Assembly: GCA_943333505.2 (NCBI GenBank)
Contig: CALQTN020000042.1
Coordinates: 1 to 36,387 of the forward strand
DNA: 36,387 nt
Source: Asaia bogorensis
GTDB taxonomy: Bacteria > Pseudomonadota > Alphaproteobacteria > Acetobacterales > Acetobacteraceae
Direction: 5' to 3'
The position numbers and the translations under genes were made by a program. Position 1 is the first letter of the stretch. Each line of letters starts with the position of its first letter. The notes beneath the pieces were generated by a model. The model saw only the letters and a program-made list of their open reading frames with translations. It was not told the DNA's origin and ran no database searches. This document shows, piece by piece, positions 16,383-25,347 of this stretch.

Positions 16383-17030
16383 ATGGCCAATCTCGTAACG
16401 ATCGAGGCCGAGGCGCGCGAGCGTGCAGGTAAGGGGGCAGCACGCGCGACCCGGCGGCAGGGCAAAGTGCCCGCCGTAATCTACGGTGCCAAGCAGGCAC
16501 CAACGATGATTTCTGTCGACCCCAAAGTGCTGCTGCGCGAAATGCATCGCGGTGGCTGGCGTTCGCGCCTGTTCGAGATCAAGCATGATGGGCAAATCAC
16601 CCGTGCGCTGATCCGCGATGTCTCGGTCCATCCCGTGACCGACGTGCCTGAACATGTCGATTTCCAGCGTCTCGCCGTCGGTGAGAAGATGAAGATCGCC
16701 GTGAGCGTGCATTTCAGCAATGAAGGCACCAGCCCCGGCATCAAGCGTGGCGGCATGCTGAACGTCGTGCGTCACACGGTGGAATGCTACGTCGATCCCG
16801 ACGCCGTGCCCGACCAGTTCGAAGCCGATCTTGGCGCGATGGAGATCAACGACAATCTGCGTTGGTCCAACCTGCGTGGCACTGACGGCATCCGCCCGGT
16901 GATCCAGGATCGTGATTTCGTCATCGCGACCGTGGCGGCCCCGACCAAGATGCCGGATGTGGTTGTCGATGGCGGCACCCCGGCCGGTGGTACCAAGGCA
17001 CCCGCCAAAGCTGCGCCCAAGAAGAAATAA
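16383..17030 (+). CDS. rplY: 50S ribosomal protein L25 / Ctc, long form
   Basis: A 5S-rRNA-binding protein of 215 aa. The N-terminal L25 domain carries ARERAGKGAARATRRQGKVPAVIYG and a loop with LIRDVSVHPVTDVPEHVDFQRL. The longer C-terminal TL5-like beta domain follows (KIAVSVHFSNEGTSPGIKRGG, EADLGAMEINDNLRW), and the end is a basic Ala/Lys tail (APAKAAPKKK). This length is usual in alphaproteobacteria, where L25 is of the Ctc type rather than the short E. coli form. GGAG precedes the ATG. It leads the cluster with pth 21 nt downstream, an order conserved in many bacteria. Confidence 0.97.
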   Translation: MANLVTIEAEARERAGKGAARATRRQGKVPAVIYGAKQAPTMISVDPKVLLREMHRGGWRSRLFEIKHDGQITRALIRDVSVHPVTDVPEHVDFQRLAVGEKMKIAVSVHFSNEGTSPGIKRGGMLNVVRHTVECYVDPDAVPDQFEADLGAMEINDNLRWSNLRGTDGIRPVIQDRDFVIATVAAPTKMPDVVVDGGTPAGGTKAPAKAAPKKK

Positions 17031-17051
17031 AGCCTTAGGCGAGGTGGCGCG

Positions 17052-17630
17052 ATGAAGCTCTGGGTCGGTCTCGGCAACCCTGAGCCTGGCATGGCACGCC
17101 AACGCCATAATATCGGCTTCATGGCGCTTGATACGATCGCGATCCGCCACGGCTTCACGCCGTGGCGGCAGCGTTTCAAGGGGCTGGTAGCCGAGGGCAC
17201 GATCGCTGGTGAGCGTATTCTCGGGTTGAAGCCGCAAACCTATATGAACGTGTCGGGCGAAAGCGTGCAGGCGGCGGCTGGGTTCTTCAAGCTCCCACCG
17301 GACGCGATTACCGCCTGGCATGACGAACTCGACCTCGCCCCCGGCAAGATCCGCATCAAGCGCGGCGGTGGTGCCGCGGGACATAACGGCTTGCGCAGCA
17401 TGGACCGATCTCTCGGCATCCCGGATTATTGGCGGGTGCGCCTCGGTATCGGGCATCCGGGCGACAAGGCGCGGGTCAACGGCCATGTGCTCGGCGATTT
17501 CGCCAAGACTGATATGCTGTGGCTGCTGCCATTGCTGGATGGTGTGGCGGATGCGGCGGGCTTGCTCGCCACCGGCAAGCCGGAGGAATTCATGACGAAA
17601 GTCGCACTGCTGACACAGGACACACATTAG
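17052..17630 (+). CDS. pth: Peptidyl-tRNA hydrolase
   Basis: Cleaves peptidyl-tRNA that drops off ribosomes, freeing tRNA; cytoplasmic, 192 aa, the normal length. Catalytic residues can be seen: His19 in RQRHNIGF, Asp in [10 protein letters not shown], and Asn in [10 protein letters not shown], with [11 protein letters not shown] as the peptide/tRNA-binding strand. It sits between rplY and ychF, and its stop (TAG, 17628-17630) touches the ychF ATG, so the three are likely one operon. Confidence 0.98.
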   Translation: MKLWVGLGNPEPGMARQRHNIGFMALDTIAIRHGFTPWRQRFKGLVAEGTIAGERILGLKPQTYMNVSGESVQAAAGFFKLPPDAITAWHDELDLAPGKIRIKRGGGAAGHNGLRSMDRSLGIPDYWRVRLGIGHPGDKARVNGHVLGDFAKTDMLWLLPLLDGVADAAGLLATGKPEEFMTKVALLTQDTH

Positions 17631-18725
17631 ATGGGCTTTAATTGCGGCATCGTCGGCCTGCCCAATGTCGGCAAAAGCACGCTGTTCAACGCACTGACGG
17701 CAACGGTTGCCGCCCAGGCGGCGAACTACCCGTTCTGCACGATCGAGCCGAATGTCGGGCGCGTCGCAGTCCCCGATCCGCGTCTGGCGGTTCTGGCGAA
17801 AATTGGCAAATCGCAGAAAATCCTGCCGACCAGCCTGGAATTCGTCGATATCGCCGGCCTGGTGCGCGGCGCCAGCAAGGGCGAGGGCCTCGGCAACCAG
17901 TTCCTCGGCAACATCCGCGAGGTTGATGCCATTATCCATGTGCTGCGCTGCTTCGAAGACGGCGATGTGACCCATGTCGAAGGCAGCATCGATCCGCTCC
18001 GCGATGCGGAAACCGTCGAAACCGAGCTGATGCTGGCCGACCTCGACAGCCTCGAAAAGCGCCTGCATGCGGCCCAGAAAAAGGCCCGTGGCGGCGATAA
18101 GGAAAGCATTGCCCAGGTCGCGCTGATGGAGCCGATTGTGCTGGCCCTGACCGAAGGGCGGCCGGCACGCACCGCGATCCCGAAAGGCGAGGAAGAAGCG
18201 GTGCGCCGTCTGCAGCTGCTCACCAGCAAGCCGGTTTTGTATGTCTGCAATGTCGAGGAAGCAGCTGCTGCCACTGGCAATGCATTATCCGCAAAGGTTG
18301 CTGAACGGGCCAAGGCCGAAGGCGCCCGCTACGTGGTGGTGTCTGCTGCCATCGAGGCCGAGGTGGCGCAATTGCCCGACGAAGATCGCGGCGAGTTTCT
18401 CGAAGGGCTCGGCCTTGCCGATAGCGGCCTCGATCGGGTGATCCGCGCTGGCTATGATCTGCTTGGCCTGATCACCTATTTCACCGTCGGTCCTAAAGAA
18501 ACCCGCGCCTGGACCATCGTGCGCGGCACCAAGGGGCCTGGTGCGGCCGGCGTCATCCATGGCGATTTTGAACGCGGGTTCATTGCCGCGGAAACCATCG
18601 CCTTTGACGATTACGCTGCCTTGGGCGGTGAGCAGGGCGCGAAAGAAGCCGGCAAGATGCGGATCGAGGGCAAGGAATATGTCGTTCGCGATGGCGACGT
18701 GTTGCTGTTTCGCTTCAATGTCTAG
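17631..18725 (+). CDS. ychF: Ribosome-binding ATPase YchF (Obg/OLA1 family)
   Basis: A P-loop protein of 364 aa that binds ribosomes and prefers ATP. The P-loop [15 protein letters not shown] is at residues 8-22, the switch region [14 protein letters not shown] follows, then [20 protein letters not shown] (G3). The usual NKxD of GTPases is replaced by VCNVEEAAA, which is the reason for ATP preference in this family. A coiled coil spans about 140-165, and the C-terminal TGS-like domain is seen in [14 protein letters not shown] and [15 protein letters not shown]. Start and length fit the family exactly. It follows pth without a gap. Confidence 0.98.
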   Translation: MGFNCGIVGLPNVGKSTLFNALTATVAAQAANYPFCTIEPNVGRVAVPDPRLAVLAKIGKSQKILPTSLEFVDIAGLVRGASKGEGLGNQFLGNIREVDAIIHVLRCFEDGDVTHVEGSIDPLRDAETVETELMLADLDSLEKRLHAAQKKARGGDKESIAQVALMEPIVLALTEGRPARTAIPKGEEEAVRRLQLLTSKPVLYVCNVEEAAAATGNALSAKVAERAKAEGARYVVVSAAIEAEVAQLPDEDRGEFLEGLGLADSGLDRVIRAGYDLLGLITYFTVGPKETRAWTIVRGTKGPGAAGVIHGDFERGFIAAETIAFDDYAALGGEQGAKEAGKMRIEGKEYVVRDGDVLLFRFNV

Positions 18726-18829
18726 GAATTAACTTGCTGACGAGCGTGCTGTGATGGCCAATATGCCGGCACAGGGGAACCGATGGCTGGTCCGAACGGA
18801 TCGCTGAGGTTCTTGGTTGTAGCTGTATA

Positions 18830-18928
18830 GTGGCTTGGCTGGCTTTGCTCCTCATTGCGCCTGTGGCGTATCTGATGGTCGGGCCCGACGAATTGCGGCG
18901 TATGTGGCAGGATTTCATCTCCCGCTGA
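18830..18928 (+). CDS. Possible 32-aa single-span membrane protein
   Basis: From GTG at 18830 the frame reads a hydrophobic run (AWLALLLIAPVAYLMVG) and then a charged tail (PDELRRMWQDFISR) to TGA at 18926. It looks like a real single transmembrane segment with a cytoplasmic amphipathic tail. It lies in the 288-nt gap between ychF and tatA, 85 nt before tatA. No clear ribosome-binding site is seen; the frame is open upstream to a stop near 18754 without an ATG. It is unrecognised, and could be a chance frame. Confidence 0.25.
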   Translation: MAWLALLLIAPVAYLMVGPDELRRMWQDFISR

Positions 18929-19013
18929 AACTTCGCTTGCATCCGTCGCCGCGCCGCGCCATGTCCTGTGCGGATGAAATTTGCGCGGGGGAGACCCCGC
19001 TCTGGAGGGCGTA

Positions 19014-19262
19014 ATGGGTACTTTTAGCATTTGGCACTGGATCATCGTCCTGGGCGTCGGCCTGCTGCTGTTCGGCGGCGGAGGCAAAATCAGCGGCGTG
19101 ATGGGCGATTTTGCCAAGGGCATTAAGTCGTTCAAGAAAAATATGGCCGAGGAGCCGGATGCATCGATGGAAGCCGCGGCCGACAAGACCAAGGGCACCA
19201 TCTCGTCGCCCGGCACCACCACGCCCGGCACGACGCAGACCACCGCCGCCCATCAGGGCTGA
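19014..19262 (+). CDS. tatA: Twin-arginine translocase subunit TatA
   Basis: A pore-forming subunit of the Tat exporter for folded proteins, 82 aa. [18 protein letters not shown] is the single membrane helix, then [24 protein letters not shown] is the hinge and amphipathic helix with the typical GK-S-x-MGD-x-AKGIK pattern, and the tail is Thr/Pro-rich and probably unstructured. GGAGG precedes the ATG. Usually tatB and tatC follow; here they do not. The next gene, 2 nt after the stop, is a formamidase-like enzyme, so tatBC must lie elsewhere. Confidence 0.95.
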   Translation: MGTFSIWHWIIVLGVGLLLFGGGGKISGVMGDFAKGIKSFKKNMAEEPDASMEAAADKTKGTISSPGTTTPGTTQTTAAHQG

Positions 19263-19264
19263 TT

Positions 19265-20218
19265 GTGGCGACGCACCAGGTCGCGGCGACACCGCAGACG
19301 GTTCGCTGGGGTACGTTCTCGGCGAACTATGCCCCGGTGGTGACGGTGAGTTCCGGCGATACAGTGGTGTTGGAATGCGTCTCCGGCGGGCCTGACGTGA
19401 TGCCGCCGGCCGGATCGGGAATGGCCATTCCGCCAGCGCTGGCTGCCATCCATGCGTCCAACCTGCCGCGCGCTGGCGGGCACATCCTGACAGGGCCGGT
19501 GGCGGTTGCCGGCGCGATGCCGGGCGACATGCTCGAAGTCCGTATCGACAAGATCGAGCTCGGCAATGATTGGGGCTTTTGCGGGTTCCGCCCGCTATCT
19601 GGAACCTTACCGCGCGATTTCACCGCGCCGTTCCTGACCCATATCCCCGTTGATCGCGCGCGCGGCACCTGCCGACTGCCCTATGGCGTGGAACTGACGC
19701 TCGCGCCGTTCTTCGGGGTGATGGGCGTGGCACCGGCGCCGAATTTCGGTGTGATTTCGACGATCCAGCCGCGGGAGCATGGCGGCAATCTCGACAACAA
19801 GGAACTCACCGCCGGAACTACCCTGTTCTTACCGGTCTGGGCCCCAGGGGCGCTGTTTTCCGCCGGTGACGGGCATGGCGTGCAGGGCGATGGCGAAGTG
19901 TGCATCAATGCGCTTGAAATTTGCCTGACCGGCACTTTCACGCTGGTTCTGCACAAGAAAACCGGTGCCGCCCCGGTACTGACCTATCCGCGCGCTGAAA
20001 CCGCAACCCATTTCATTACCATGGGCCTGCACGAAGACCTCGATCAGGCGATGCAGCAGGCGTTGCGCCAGATGATCGACTTCATCTGCAGCCGACGGAA
20101 CCTGTCGCGCGAAGAAGCCTATCAATTCTGCTCCCTGGCAGTTGATTTTCGGGTGACCCAGACCGTCAACGGCGAAAAGGGCATCCACGGGATGCTGAAA
20201 AAGGGATTGTTATTCTAG
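19265..20218 (+). CDS. Acetamidase/formamidase family protein
   Basis: A 317-aa enzyme of the FmdA/AmdA family, zinc-dependent hydrolases releasing ammonia from formamide or acetamide. Typical sections: VVTVSSGDTVVLECVSGG, GHILTGPVAVAGAMPGDMLEVRI, FFGVMGVAP, HGGNLDNKELTAGTTLFLPV and FSAGDGHGVQGDGEVCINALE, the last with the Asp/His/Glu-rich core. The C-terminal helices (MQQALRQMIDFICSRRNLSREEAYQFCSLAVDFRVTQ) are also typical. It starts with GTG, 2 nt after tatA, so it is probably translated from the same mRNA. No signal peptide, so it is not itself a Tat substrate. The true amide substrate is unknown. Confidence 0.9.
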   Translation: MATHQVAATPQTVRWGTFSANYAPVVTVSSGDTVVLECVSGGPDVMPPAGSGMAIPPALAAIHASNLPRAGGHILTGPVAVAGAMPGDMLEVRIDKIELGNDWGFCGFRPLSGTLPRDFTAPFLTHIPVDRARGTCRLPYGVELTLAPFFGVMGVAPAPNFGVISTIQPREHGGNLDNKELTAGTTLFLPVWAPGALFSAGDGHGVQGDGEVCINALEICLTGTFTLVLHKKTGAAPVLTYPRAETATHFITMGLHEDLDQAMQQALRQMIDFICSRRNLSREEAYQFCSLAVDFRVTQTVNGEKGIHGMLKKGLLF

Positions 20219-20258
20219 GTCAGCGTTAAATTCCCGTATTTGGGGCCCCTGGCACAAG

Positions 20259-20267
20259 TTTTCCACA
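20259..20267 (+). promoter_or_regulatory. DnaA-box-like site upstream of gcrA
   Basis: TTTTCCACA differs by one base from the DnaA box TTATCCACA and lies 90 nt before the gcrA start. In Caulobacter DnaA activates gcrA. The match is by eye and one 9-mer is weak evidence. Confidence 0.4.
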
Positions 20268-20286
20268 AGATTTTGCGTTTTAGCGC

Positions 20287-20291
20287 GACTC
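20287..20291. promoter_or_regulatory. GANTC (CcrM methylation) site in the gcrA promoter region
   Basis: GACTC, 66 nt before the gcrA ATG. CcrM methylates GANTC in alphaproteobacteria, and GcrA acts at promoters holding such sites, so gcrA could be controlled by its own methylation state. A single site can occur by chance. A small palindrome CTACC-N6-GGTAG (20318-20333) lies between it and the start. Confidence 0.4.
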
Positions 20292-20356
20292 GGTGATTGA
20301 CCGGGAGCCTGGAAAGCCTACCGTATATGGTAGTTTTTGCCCGGGAGGCCTACGAT

Positions 20357-20854
20357 ATGGAGTGGAACGACGAGACCATCGCGCGACTGCGTGAGCTCTG
20401 GGCTGAAGGCTTGTCGACCGCGGAAATCGGCCGTCGCATGTCGGTTTCCAAGAATGCCGTGGTCGGTAAGGCGCATCGCCTGAACCTGCCGCCCCGCCCA
20501 TCACCCATTCGTCGTGATGGTGTGACAGCGGCCGCGCGTCCGGCGGCACCACGTCGGGTTACTGGTCCCACCCTGCCGCCGTTATCGGCGGCCGTGCCAG
20601 CCGCCGCCGCCCCCGCAGCCGTGCCACCACCACAACGGGCCCCCGCCCCGCAGGCGGCCCGCCCGGCCGCGGTGCGGGCGGTCCCCTATGCGCCGTCGCG
20701 GCTATCGACATGTTGCTGGCCCATCGGTGAGCCGGGGACCAGGAGCTTTCGTTTTTGTGATTCCGACGCGACCGCCGGCAAGCCCTACTGCAGCACCCAT
20801 GCGGCGCTGGCCTATGTCCGGGTGCGCGATCGGCGGGATGAGGCTGCGGCTTAG
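20357..20854 (+). CDS. gcrA: Cell-cycle regulator GcrA
   Basis: A sigma70-bound transcription factor found only in alphaproteobacteria, 165 aa. The N-terminal HTH is highly typical: MEWNDETIARLRELWAEG, STAEIGRRMSVSKNAVVGKA, HRLNLPPRPSPIRRDG. A Pro/Ala-rich linker (about 60-120) follows, and the C-terminal sigma-interacting domain is seen in CCWPIGEPGTRSFRFC and GKPYCSTHAALAYVR. GcrA works with CcrM methylation at GANTC promoters. ATG at 20357 has GGGAGG upstream and begins with the conserved MEWND. Its promoter region carries a DnaA-box-like site and a GANTC site. It stands alone between the formamidase and pmtA. Confidence 0.96.
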   Translation: MEWNDETIARLRELWAEGLSTAEIGRRMSVSKNAVVGKAHRLNLPPRPSPIRRDGVTAAARPAAPRRVTGPTLPPLSAAVPAAAAPAAVPPPQRAPAPQAARPAAVRAVPYAPSRLSTCCWPIGEPGTRSFRFCDSDATAGKPYCSTHAALAYVRVRDRRDEAAA

Positions 20855-20867
20855 GGCCTCTCAAGGT

Positions 20868-20886
20868 GCGGCCTCCCCAAGGCCGC
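20868..20886 (+). terminator. Stable hairpin after gcrA, possible terminator
   Basis: Perfect 7-bp arms GCGGCCT (20868-20874) and AGGCCGC (20880-20886) with a 5-nt loop, 14 nt past the gcrA stop. No T run follows, so it may be a Rho-assisted end or an mRNA-stabilising hairpin rather than an intrinsic terminator. Confidence 0.35.
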
Positions 20887-20962
20887 GCCGCCATGCTAGG
20901 AAGATACGTTGGGCTTGGTTTCGGCGACTTGTCGCGACCCGTCTGACGGGAGGGTGCCAGCG

Positions 20963-21625
20963 ATGAACCAGGCTTCCCAAGCCCGCCGAGGAATCGGTTC
21001 GGGTAATCAACTGGATGCGGACGCGGTGCGCCGCGCCTATCGTCGTTGGGCAGGGGTCTATGACCTTGCCTTCGGCGGAATTTCTGCCATGGGTCGTCAA
21101 CGCGCGGTCGCTGAGGTCAATCGTTTGCCGGGCGCGCGCGTGCTCGAAGTTGGTGTGGGAACCGGCCTCGCCTTGCCACATTATGGGGTGGAAAAACGTA
21201 TCACCGGCATCGATCTGTCGGTTGAAATGCTCGCCCGTGCCACTGCACGGGTCGCGGCCGAGCAACTCGACAATGTGGAGGCGCTGCTGGTGCTCGATGC
21301 CGAGGACACCGGGTTCGCCGCCGGACAATTCGATATCGCGGTTGCGATGTTCGTCGCCTCGGTCGTGCCCAATCCCGGATTGCTGCTGGCTGAAATGCGC
21401 CGCGTGGTGCGTCCAGGCGGCCATATCCTGCTGATCAACCATTTCGCCGCCGAGAACGGGCCGCGCTGGTGGGTTGAGCGGGCGCTTGCCCCCGCGTCGC
21501 GCGCGCTGGGCTGGCATCCCGATTTCGCGGTCGAGGCGTTGTTTCCGGGCAACGAGCGCGATGCCGTTACCTTCGTGCCAATCCCACCTTTGGGCCTGTT
21601 CACGCTTGCACGGCTACAGAACTGA
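20963..21625 (+). CDS. pmtA: Phosphatidylethanolamine N-methyltransferase, Rhodobacter type
   Basis: A 220-aa soluble methyltransferase, probably acting at the inner membrane surface to turn phosphatidylethanolamine into phosphatidylcholine with SAM. DAVRRAYRRWAGVYDLAFGG matches the start of PmtA proteins, then motif I VLEVGVGTGLALPHY, GIDLSVEMLARATARV, and VRPGGHILLINHFA. The end (FVPIPPLGLFTLARLQN) also fits PmtA, which finishes with a similar aromatic tail. It differs from ubiquinone methyltransferase UbiE, which is longer and lacks the RRWAxVYD start. ATG at 20963 follows GGGAGG. Single gene. Confidence 0.82.
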   Translation: MNQASQARRGIGSGNQLDADAVRRAYRRWAGVYDLAFGGISAMGRQRAVAEVNRLPGARVLEVGVGTGLALPHYGVEKRITGIDLSVEMLARATARVAAEQLDNVEALLVLDAEDTGFAAGQFDIAVAMFVASVVPNPGLLLAEMRRVVRPGGHILLINHFAAENGPRWWVERALAPASRALGWHPDFAVEALFPGNERDAVTFVPIPPLGLFTLARLQN

Positions 21626-21815
21626 CGTTTTCACTGCGGCGATCAGGATTTCGCCGAGCTTGGGTGATTGCAGCGTGTCCGAGAATGGGACGGTCGCTTG
21701 GGGCAAACCCCCTTGATCTTACGGCCTTCCTCTTGTAGCCCACATATGTCACGCAGGACCGCATAAGCGATCATGCGTTTCTTGTTTTTGCCCCTCATGC
21801 GGGATGGATTGGCCG

Positions 21816-22670
21816 ATGAATTTCCTCCAGCGGCTTGCTGCCGCAACTGCCAGCTTCGCAACCGCCGCCCTCGTATTCGCGGGCAACGCCCATGCCCAGG
21901 CGCCCCGCCCGTGGCAGATGTGGTCACAAACCCCAGGTAGCCCGGTCGCCGAGCAGATCGAAACCCTGCATGTGCTGGTGATGGTGATCATCACCGTGAT
22001 CACCATCTTCGTTGCGGGTTTGCTGGGCTGGGTCTGTTATCGCTACAGCGAGAAAAAGAACCCGAACCCGAGCCAGACCAGCCATAACACGCTACTCGAA
22101 GTGGCTTGGACGGTGATCCCGGTTCTGATCCTCGTGGTCATCGCGATCCCGAGTTTCCGCCTGGTCTATTTCCAAGATCGCACTGAAGCGGCCGACCTGA
22201 CCATCAAGGTCACCGGGCATCAATGGTATTGGGAATTCACTTACCCCGACGCTGGCGGGCTTAACTTCTCGTCCTATATGGTGGCCCAGGCTGATCTGAA
22301 GCCCGGCCAGATCCGGTTGCTCGACGTCGACAACCAGGTCGTGGTGCCGGTCGGCAAAAATGTCCGCATTCTGACCACCAGCGCCGATGTGATCCACAGC
22401 TTCTTCATTCCGGCCTTGGGCGTGCAACGTTACGCGATTCCGGGTCGCACGATTGAAACCTGGGTGAAGGTTGATCGCCCCGGCACTTATTACGGCCAGT
22501 GCAACCAGATTTGCGGCGAAAAGCACAGCGCCATGCCGATCGCGATGCGTGCGGTTTCCTCTGATGAATACACGGCCTGGCTGGCCGAGGCGAAGAAGAA
22601 ATTCGCCGCCAACCCGACCGCTGACGCAAGCCGGCTTGCCGCCGCCGCGACCTTGGAGATCAAGCAATGA
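21816..22670 (+). CDS. ctaC: Cytochrome c oxidase subunit II (aa3-type)
   Basis: Takes electrons from cytochrome c through the CuA centre. A signal peptide ([28 protein letters not shown]) precedes two membrane helices ([38 protein letters not shown]) and a periplasmic cupredoxin domain. The aromatic patch [12 protein letters not shown] is the electron entry, and CuA ligands are visible in [12 protein letters not shown] (Cys-x3-Cys-x3-His-x2-Met) plus His in VIHSFFIPA. 284 aa. ATG at 21816 has GGATGG at good spacing; ATG at 21804 is the alternative. First gene of the oxidase operon; the 190 nt before it should hold the promoter, but none was clear by eye. It overlaps ctaD (ATGA). Confidence 0.96.
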   Translation: MNFLQRLAAATASFATAALVFAGNAHAQAPRPWQMWSQTPGSPVAEQIETLHVLVMVIITVITIFVAGLLGWVCYRYSEKKNPNPSQTSHNTLLEVAWTVIPVLILVVIAIPSFRLVYFQDRTEAADLTIKVTGHQWYWEFTYPDAGGLNFSSYMVAQADLKPGQIRLLDVDNQVVVPVGKNVRILTTSADVIHSFFIPALGVQRYAIPGRTIETWVKVDRPGTYYGQCNQICGEKHSAMPIAMRAVSSDEYTAWLAEAKKKFAANPTADASRLAAAATLEIKQ

Positions 22671-24274
22671 GCAGCTATTCCGATGCCGCGCACGACGCGC
22701 ACGGCCATGATCATCACGACCACAAGCCCAGCTTCTTTAAGCGTTGGTTCTGCAGCACCAACCATAAGGATATCGGCACCCTCTATCTGATCTTCGCGGC
22801 CGTCGGCGGTCTGGTCGGGGCGGTGTTGTCGATCATCATGCGCGCCCAGCTTGCAGCCCCGGGAAGCGGTATCGTGTCGACCGGACAGGCGTGGAATGCG
22901 CTGGTAACGTCGCATGGTCTGCTGATGATCTTCTTCTCGGTCATGCCGGCGCTGATCGGTGGCTTTGGAAACTGGTTCGTGCCGATCATGATCGGCGCGC
23001 CGGATATGGCCTTTCCGCGTCTGAACAATATCAGCTTCTGGCTGCTGGTGCCGGCATTTGCGCTGATCATGGCCGGCCAGTTTGTCGGCGATGGCGCAGG
23101 TCCGGGCTGGACGCTGTATCCGCCGCTGTCGAACTCGACCTATCAATCCGGACCGGCGCTGGATTTTGTGCTGTTCGCGTTGCATCTGGCCGGTATTTCG
23201 TCGCTGCTCGGTGCGATCAACTTCATCACCACGATCTTCAACATGCGTGCGCCAGGCATGACCTTGCACAAGATGCCGCTGTTCGTGTGGTCGATGCTGG
23301 TGACCGCCTTCCTGTTGCTGCTCGCGGTTCCGGTGCTTGCCGGCGCGATCACCATGCTGATCACCGATCGTAATTTCGGCACGGCATTCTTCGAGGTGTC
23401 CGGCGGTGGCGATCCGGTGCTGTTCCAGCATCTGTTCTGGTTCTTCGGACATCCCGAAGTTTACATCATGATCCTGCCCGGCTTCGGCATTGTCAGCCAC
23501 ATCATCTCGACCTTCAGCCGCAAGCCGATCTTTGGTTATCTCGGCATGGCCTACGCCATGGTCGCGATCGGCGTGGTCGGGTTTGTGGTTTGGGCCCATC
23601 ACATGTTCATCTCGGGCATGTCGGTTGATACCCGCGCTTACTTCATGGCGGCCACGATGGTCATCGCGGTGCCGACCGGCATCAAGATCTTCTCGTGGAT
23701 CGCGACGATGTGGGGTGGCTCGATCCGCATGGAAGTGCCGATGCTGTGGGCAATCGGCTTCATCTTCCTGTTCACTGTCGGTGGCGTGACCGGCGTGGTG
23801 CTGTCGAACGCTGGTCTCGATCAGACCTTGCACAATAGCTATTACGTGGTGGCGCATTTCCACTACGTGCTGTCGTTGGGCGCGGTGTTCTCAATCTTTG
23901 CCGGCTTCTACTACTGGATCGGCAAGATGAGCGGGCATCAATACCCCGAAACCCTGGCGCGCTGGCATTTCTGGCTGACCTTCATCGGGGTTAACCTTAC
24001 CTTCTTCCCGATGCATTTCCTCGGCCTCGCCGGCATGCCGCGCCGCTATGTTGATTATCCGGAAGCGTTTGCCGGATGGAATATGGTTGCGTCATACGGT
24101 GCCTATATCGGTGGTGTGGCGTTCCTGCTGTTCTTCTACATTTGCTACAAGACCTTCACCTCGAAGCAGCACCTCGCCGATAATTACTGGGGCGAGGGTG
24201 CAAGCACGCTGGAATGGACCCTCGGTTCTCCGCCGGCGTTCCATACCTTCGAGGAACTGCCGCGGATCCGTTGA
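22667..24274 (+). CDS. ctaD: Cytochrome c oxidase subunit I (aa3-type, A1)
   Basis: The catalytic subunit, 535 aa, twelve membrane helices. Ligands for haem a, haem a3 and CuB are present: [25 protein letters not shown] (CuB His, cross-linked Tyr, and the D-channel Glu), WAHHMFISG (two CuB His) and [11 protein letters not shown] (haem His pair). The D channel ([11 protein letters not shown]) and K channel ([11 protein letters not shown]) residues are complete, so this is a proton-pumping A1 enzyme. A His-rich N-terminal stretch ([12 protein letters not shown]) may bind metal. Ribosome-binding site GGAGAT lies inside the end of ctaC, which it overlaps by 4 nt. Confidence 0.98.
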   Translation: MSSYSDAAHDAHGHDHHDHKPSFFKRWFCSTNHKDIGTLYLIFAAVGGLVGAVLSIIMRAQLAAPGSGIVSTGQAWNALVTSHGLLMIFFSVMPALIGGFGNWFVPIMIGAPDMAFPRLNNISFWLLVPAFALIMAGQFVGDGAGPGWTLYPPLSNSTYQSGPALDFVLFALHLAGISSLLGAINFITTIFNMRAPGMTLHKMPLFVWSMLVTAFLLLLAVPVLAGAITMLITDRNFGTAFFEVSGGGDPVLFQHLFWFFGHPEVYIMILPGFGIVSHIISTFSRKPIFGYLGMAYAMVAIGVVGFVVWAHHMFISGMSVDTRAYFMAATMVIAVPTGIKIFSWIATMWGGSIRMEVPMLWAIGFIFLFTVGGVTGVVLSNAGLDQTLHNSYYVVAHFHYVLSLGAVFSIFAGFYYWIGKMSGHQYPETLARWHFWLTFIGVNLTFFPMHFLGLAGMPRRYVDYPEAFAGWNMVASYGAYIGGVAFLLFFYICYKTFTSKQHLADNYWGEGASTLEWTLGSPPAFHTFEELPRIR

Positions 24275-24278
24275 TCGC

Positions 24279-25202
24279 ATGACCGATATTGCCGCCCCTG
24301 TGGTTGATCTGGGCGAGGAAGGTTCCTCGCCCAGCGACTGGCTTGCATTGCTGAAGCCGCGGGTGATGACCCTTGTGGTCTTTACCGGTTGGATTGGCAT
24401 GCTGCTGGCGCCGGGGAATTTGCATCCGGTGCTGGGCTTCACGGCTGTGCTGTGCATCGCCATCGGTGCGGGTGCGGCGGGCGCGATCAACATGTGGTAC
24501 GACCGTGACATCGACGCGGTGATGCACCGCACCGCCAAGCGGCCGATCCCCGGTGGCCGGATTGCCCCCGAGGAAGCGCTAGGCTTTGGCGTTGCCCTGG
24601 CAGTGGGATCGGTGGTGGTCATGGGGCTTGCGACGAATGTGTTCGCCGCCCTCGCTTTGGCTGGATCGATTGCGTTCTATGTCTTTGTCTACACGATGTG
24701 GCTGAAGCGACTTACGCCGCAAAACATCGTCATCGGCGGCGCCGCAGGGGCGTTTCCGCCGTTGATCGGTTGGGCTGCGGTGACGGGTGGCACAGCAATA
24801 CTGCCATTGTTAATGTTCGCGATTGTGTTCTTTTGGACGCCGCCGCATTTCTGGTCTCTGGCGCTTTATGCCAACGCTGACTACACCCGCGCGGGCGTGC
24901 CGATGCTTCCGGTGGTGCGCGGCGGACGGGAAACCCGCCGCCAGATCGTGATTTACACCCTGCTGCTGGTGCCGATTACCCTGGCGCCCTGGGCGTTGCA
25001 TCTCACCGGTGCGGTTTATGGTTTGACCGCCGCCGCAATGGGACTTGGATTCCTGGTGCATGTTCTGCGCGTGTTTCGCGACCAGGATAGCGCTGGCATC
25101 ACGCTGAACCGTGATGCGCCGGCGCGGGCATCGTTCAAGTTCTCGATCCTCTATTTGTTCGTTTTGTTTGGCGCGCTTGCAGTGGACCGTTTCGTTGGTT
25201 GA
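24279..25202 (+). CDS. ctaB: Protohaem IX farnesyltransferase (haem O synthase)
   Basis: An integral-membrane prenyltransferase of 307 aa that adds the farnesyl chain to haem B, giving haem O, the precursor of the haem A of this oxidase. LLKPRVMTLVVFTGW is the typical entry, INMWYDRDIDAVMHRTAKRP the first Asp-rich motif, and LYANADYTRAGVPMLPVV the second. About nine membrane helices. It starts 4 nt after the ctaD stop. An N-terminal extension in frame overlaps ctaD and is not believed. Confidence 0.97.
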   Translation: MTDIAAPVVDLGEEGSSPSDWLALLKPRVMTLVVFTGWIGMLLAPGNLHPVLGFTAVLCIAIGAGAAGAINMWYDRDIDAVMHRTAKRPIPGGRIAPEEALGFGVALAVGSVVVMGLATNVFAALALAGSIAFYVFVYTMWLKRLTPQNIVIGGAAGAFPPLIGWAAVTGGTAILPLLMFAIVFFWTPPHFWSLALYANADYTRAGVPMLPVVRGGRETRRQIVIYTLLLVPITLAPWALHLTGAVYGLTAAAMGLGFLVHVLRVFRDQDSAGITLNRDAPARASFKFSILYLFVLFGALAVDRFVG

Positions 25203-25347
25203 CCTCCCCGCCAACCTGTCGCGCGCCGAGTCCGACCGATTGAACCGTCGTCGCCGCGGCCGCAACTGGGCGATGCTATTGTCGCTGGTGGCGCTTGCGG
25301 TGCTGTTCTATGCCATTGCGGTGGTGAAAATGTCGGTGCGCCAATAA
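25195..25347 (+). CDS. Small membrane protein in the cta operon (CoxF-like)
   Basis: A 50-aa protein with a charged N-terminus (LSRAESDRLNRRRRGRN) and one membrane helix (WAMLLSLVALAVLFYAIAVV). Alphaproteobacterial oxidase operons regularly carry such a short basic, single-span protein between ctaB and ctaG; its role is thought to be assembly but is poorly known. TTG at 25195, inside the end of ctaB, is the likely start, giving an 8-nt overlap; no ATG occurs before the helix. Its stop shares one base with the ctaG start (TAATG). Confidence 0.75.
   Translation: MVDLPANLSRAESDRLNRRRRGRNWAMLLSLVALAVLFYAIAVVKMSVRQ

Noticed and set aside
16266-18068. 600-codon open frame antisense to rplY, pth and ychF
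   Set aside because: It lies opposite three certain genes, has no family motif, and long antisense frames are expected in GC-rich coding DNA.
20226-20240. CtrA-type site (TTAA-N7-TTAA) upstream of gcrA
   Set aside because: Only the first half matches; the second half reads TATT.
22490-23863. 457-codon His/Arg-rich frame antisense to ctaC and ctaD
   Set aside because: Composition is the complement of membrane-protein codons; the plus-strand oxidase genes are certain.
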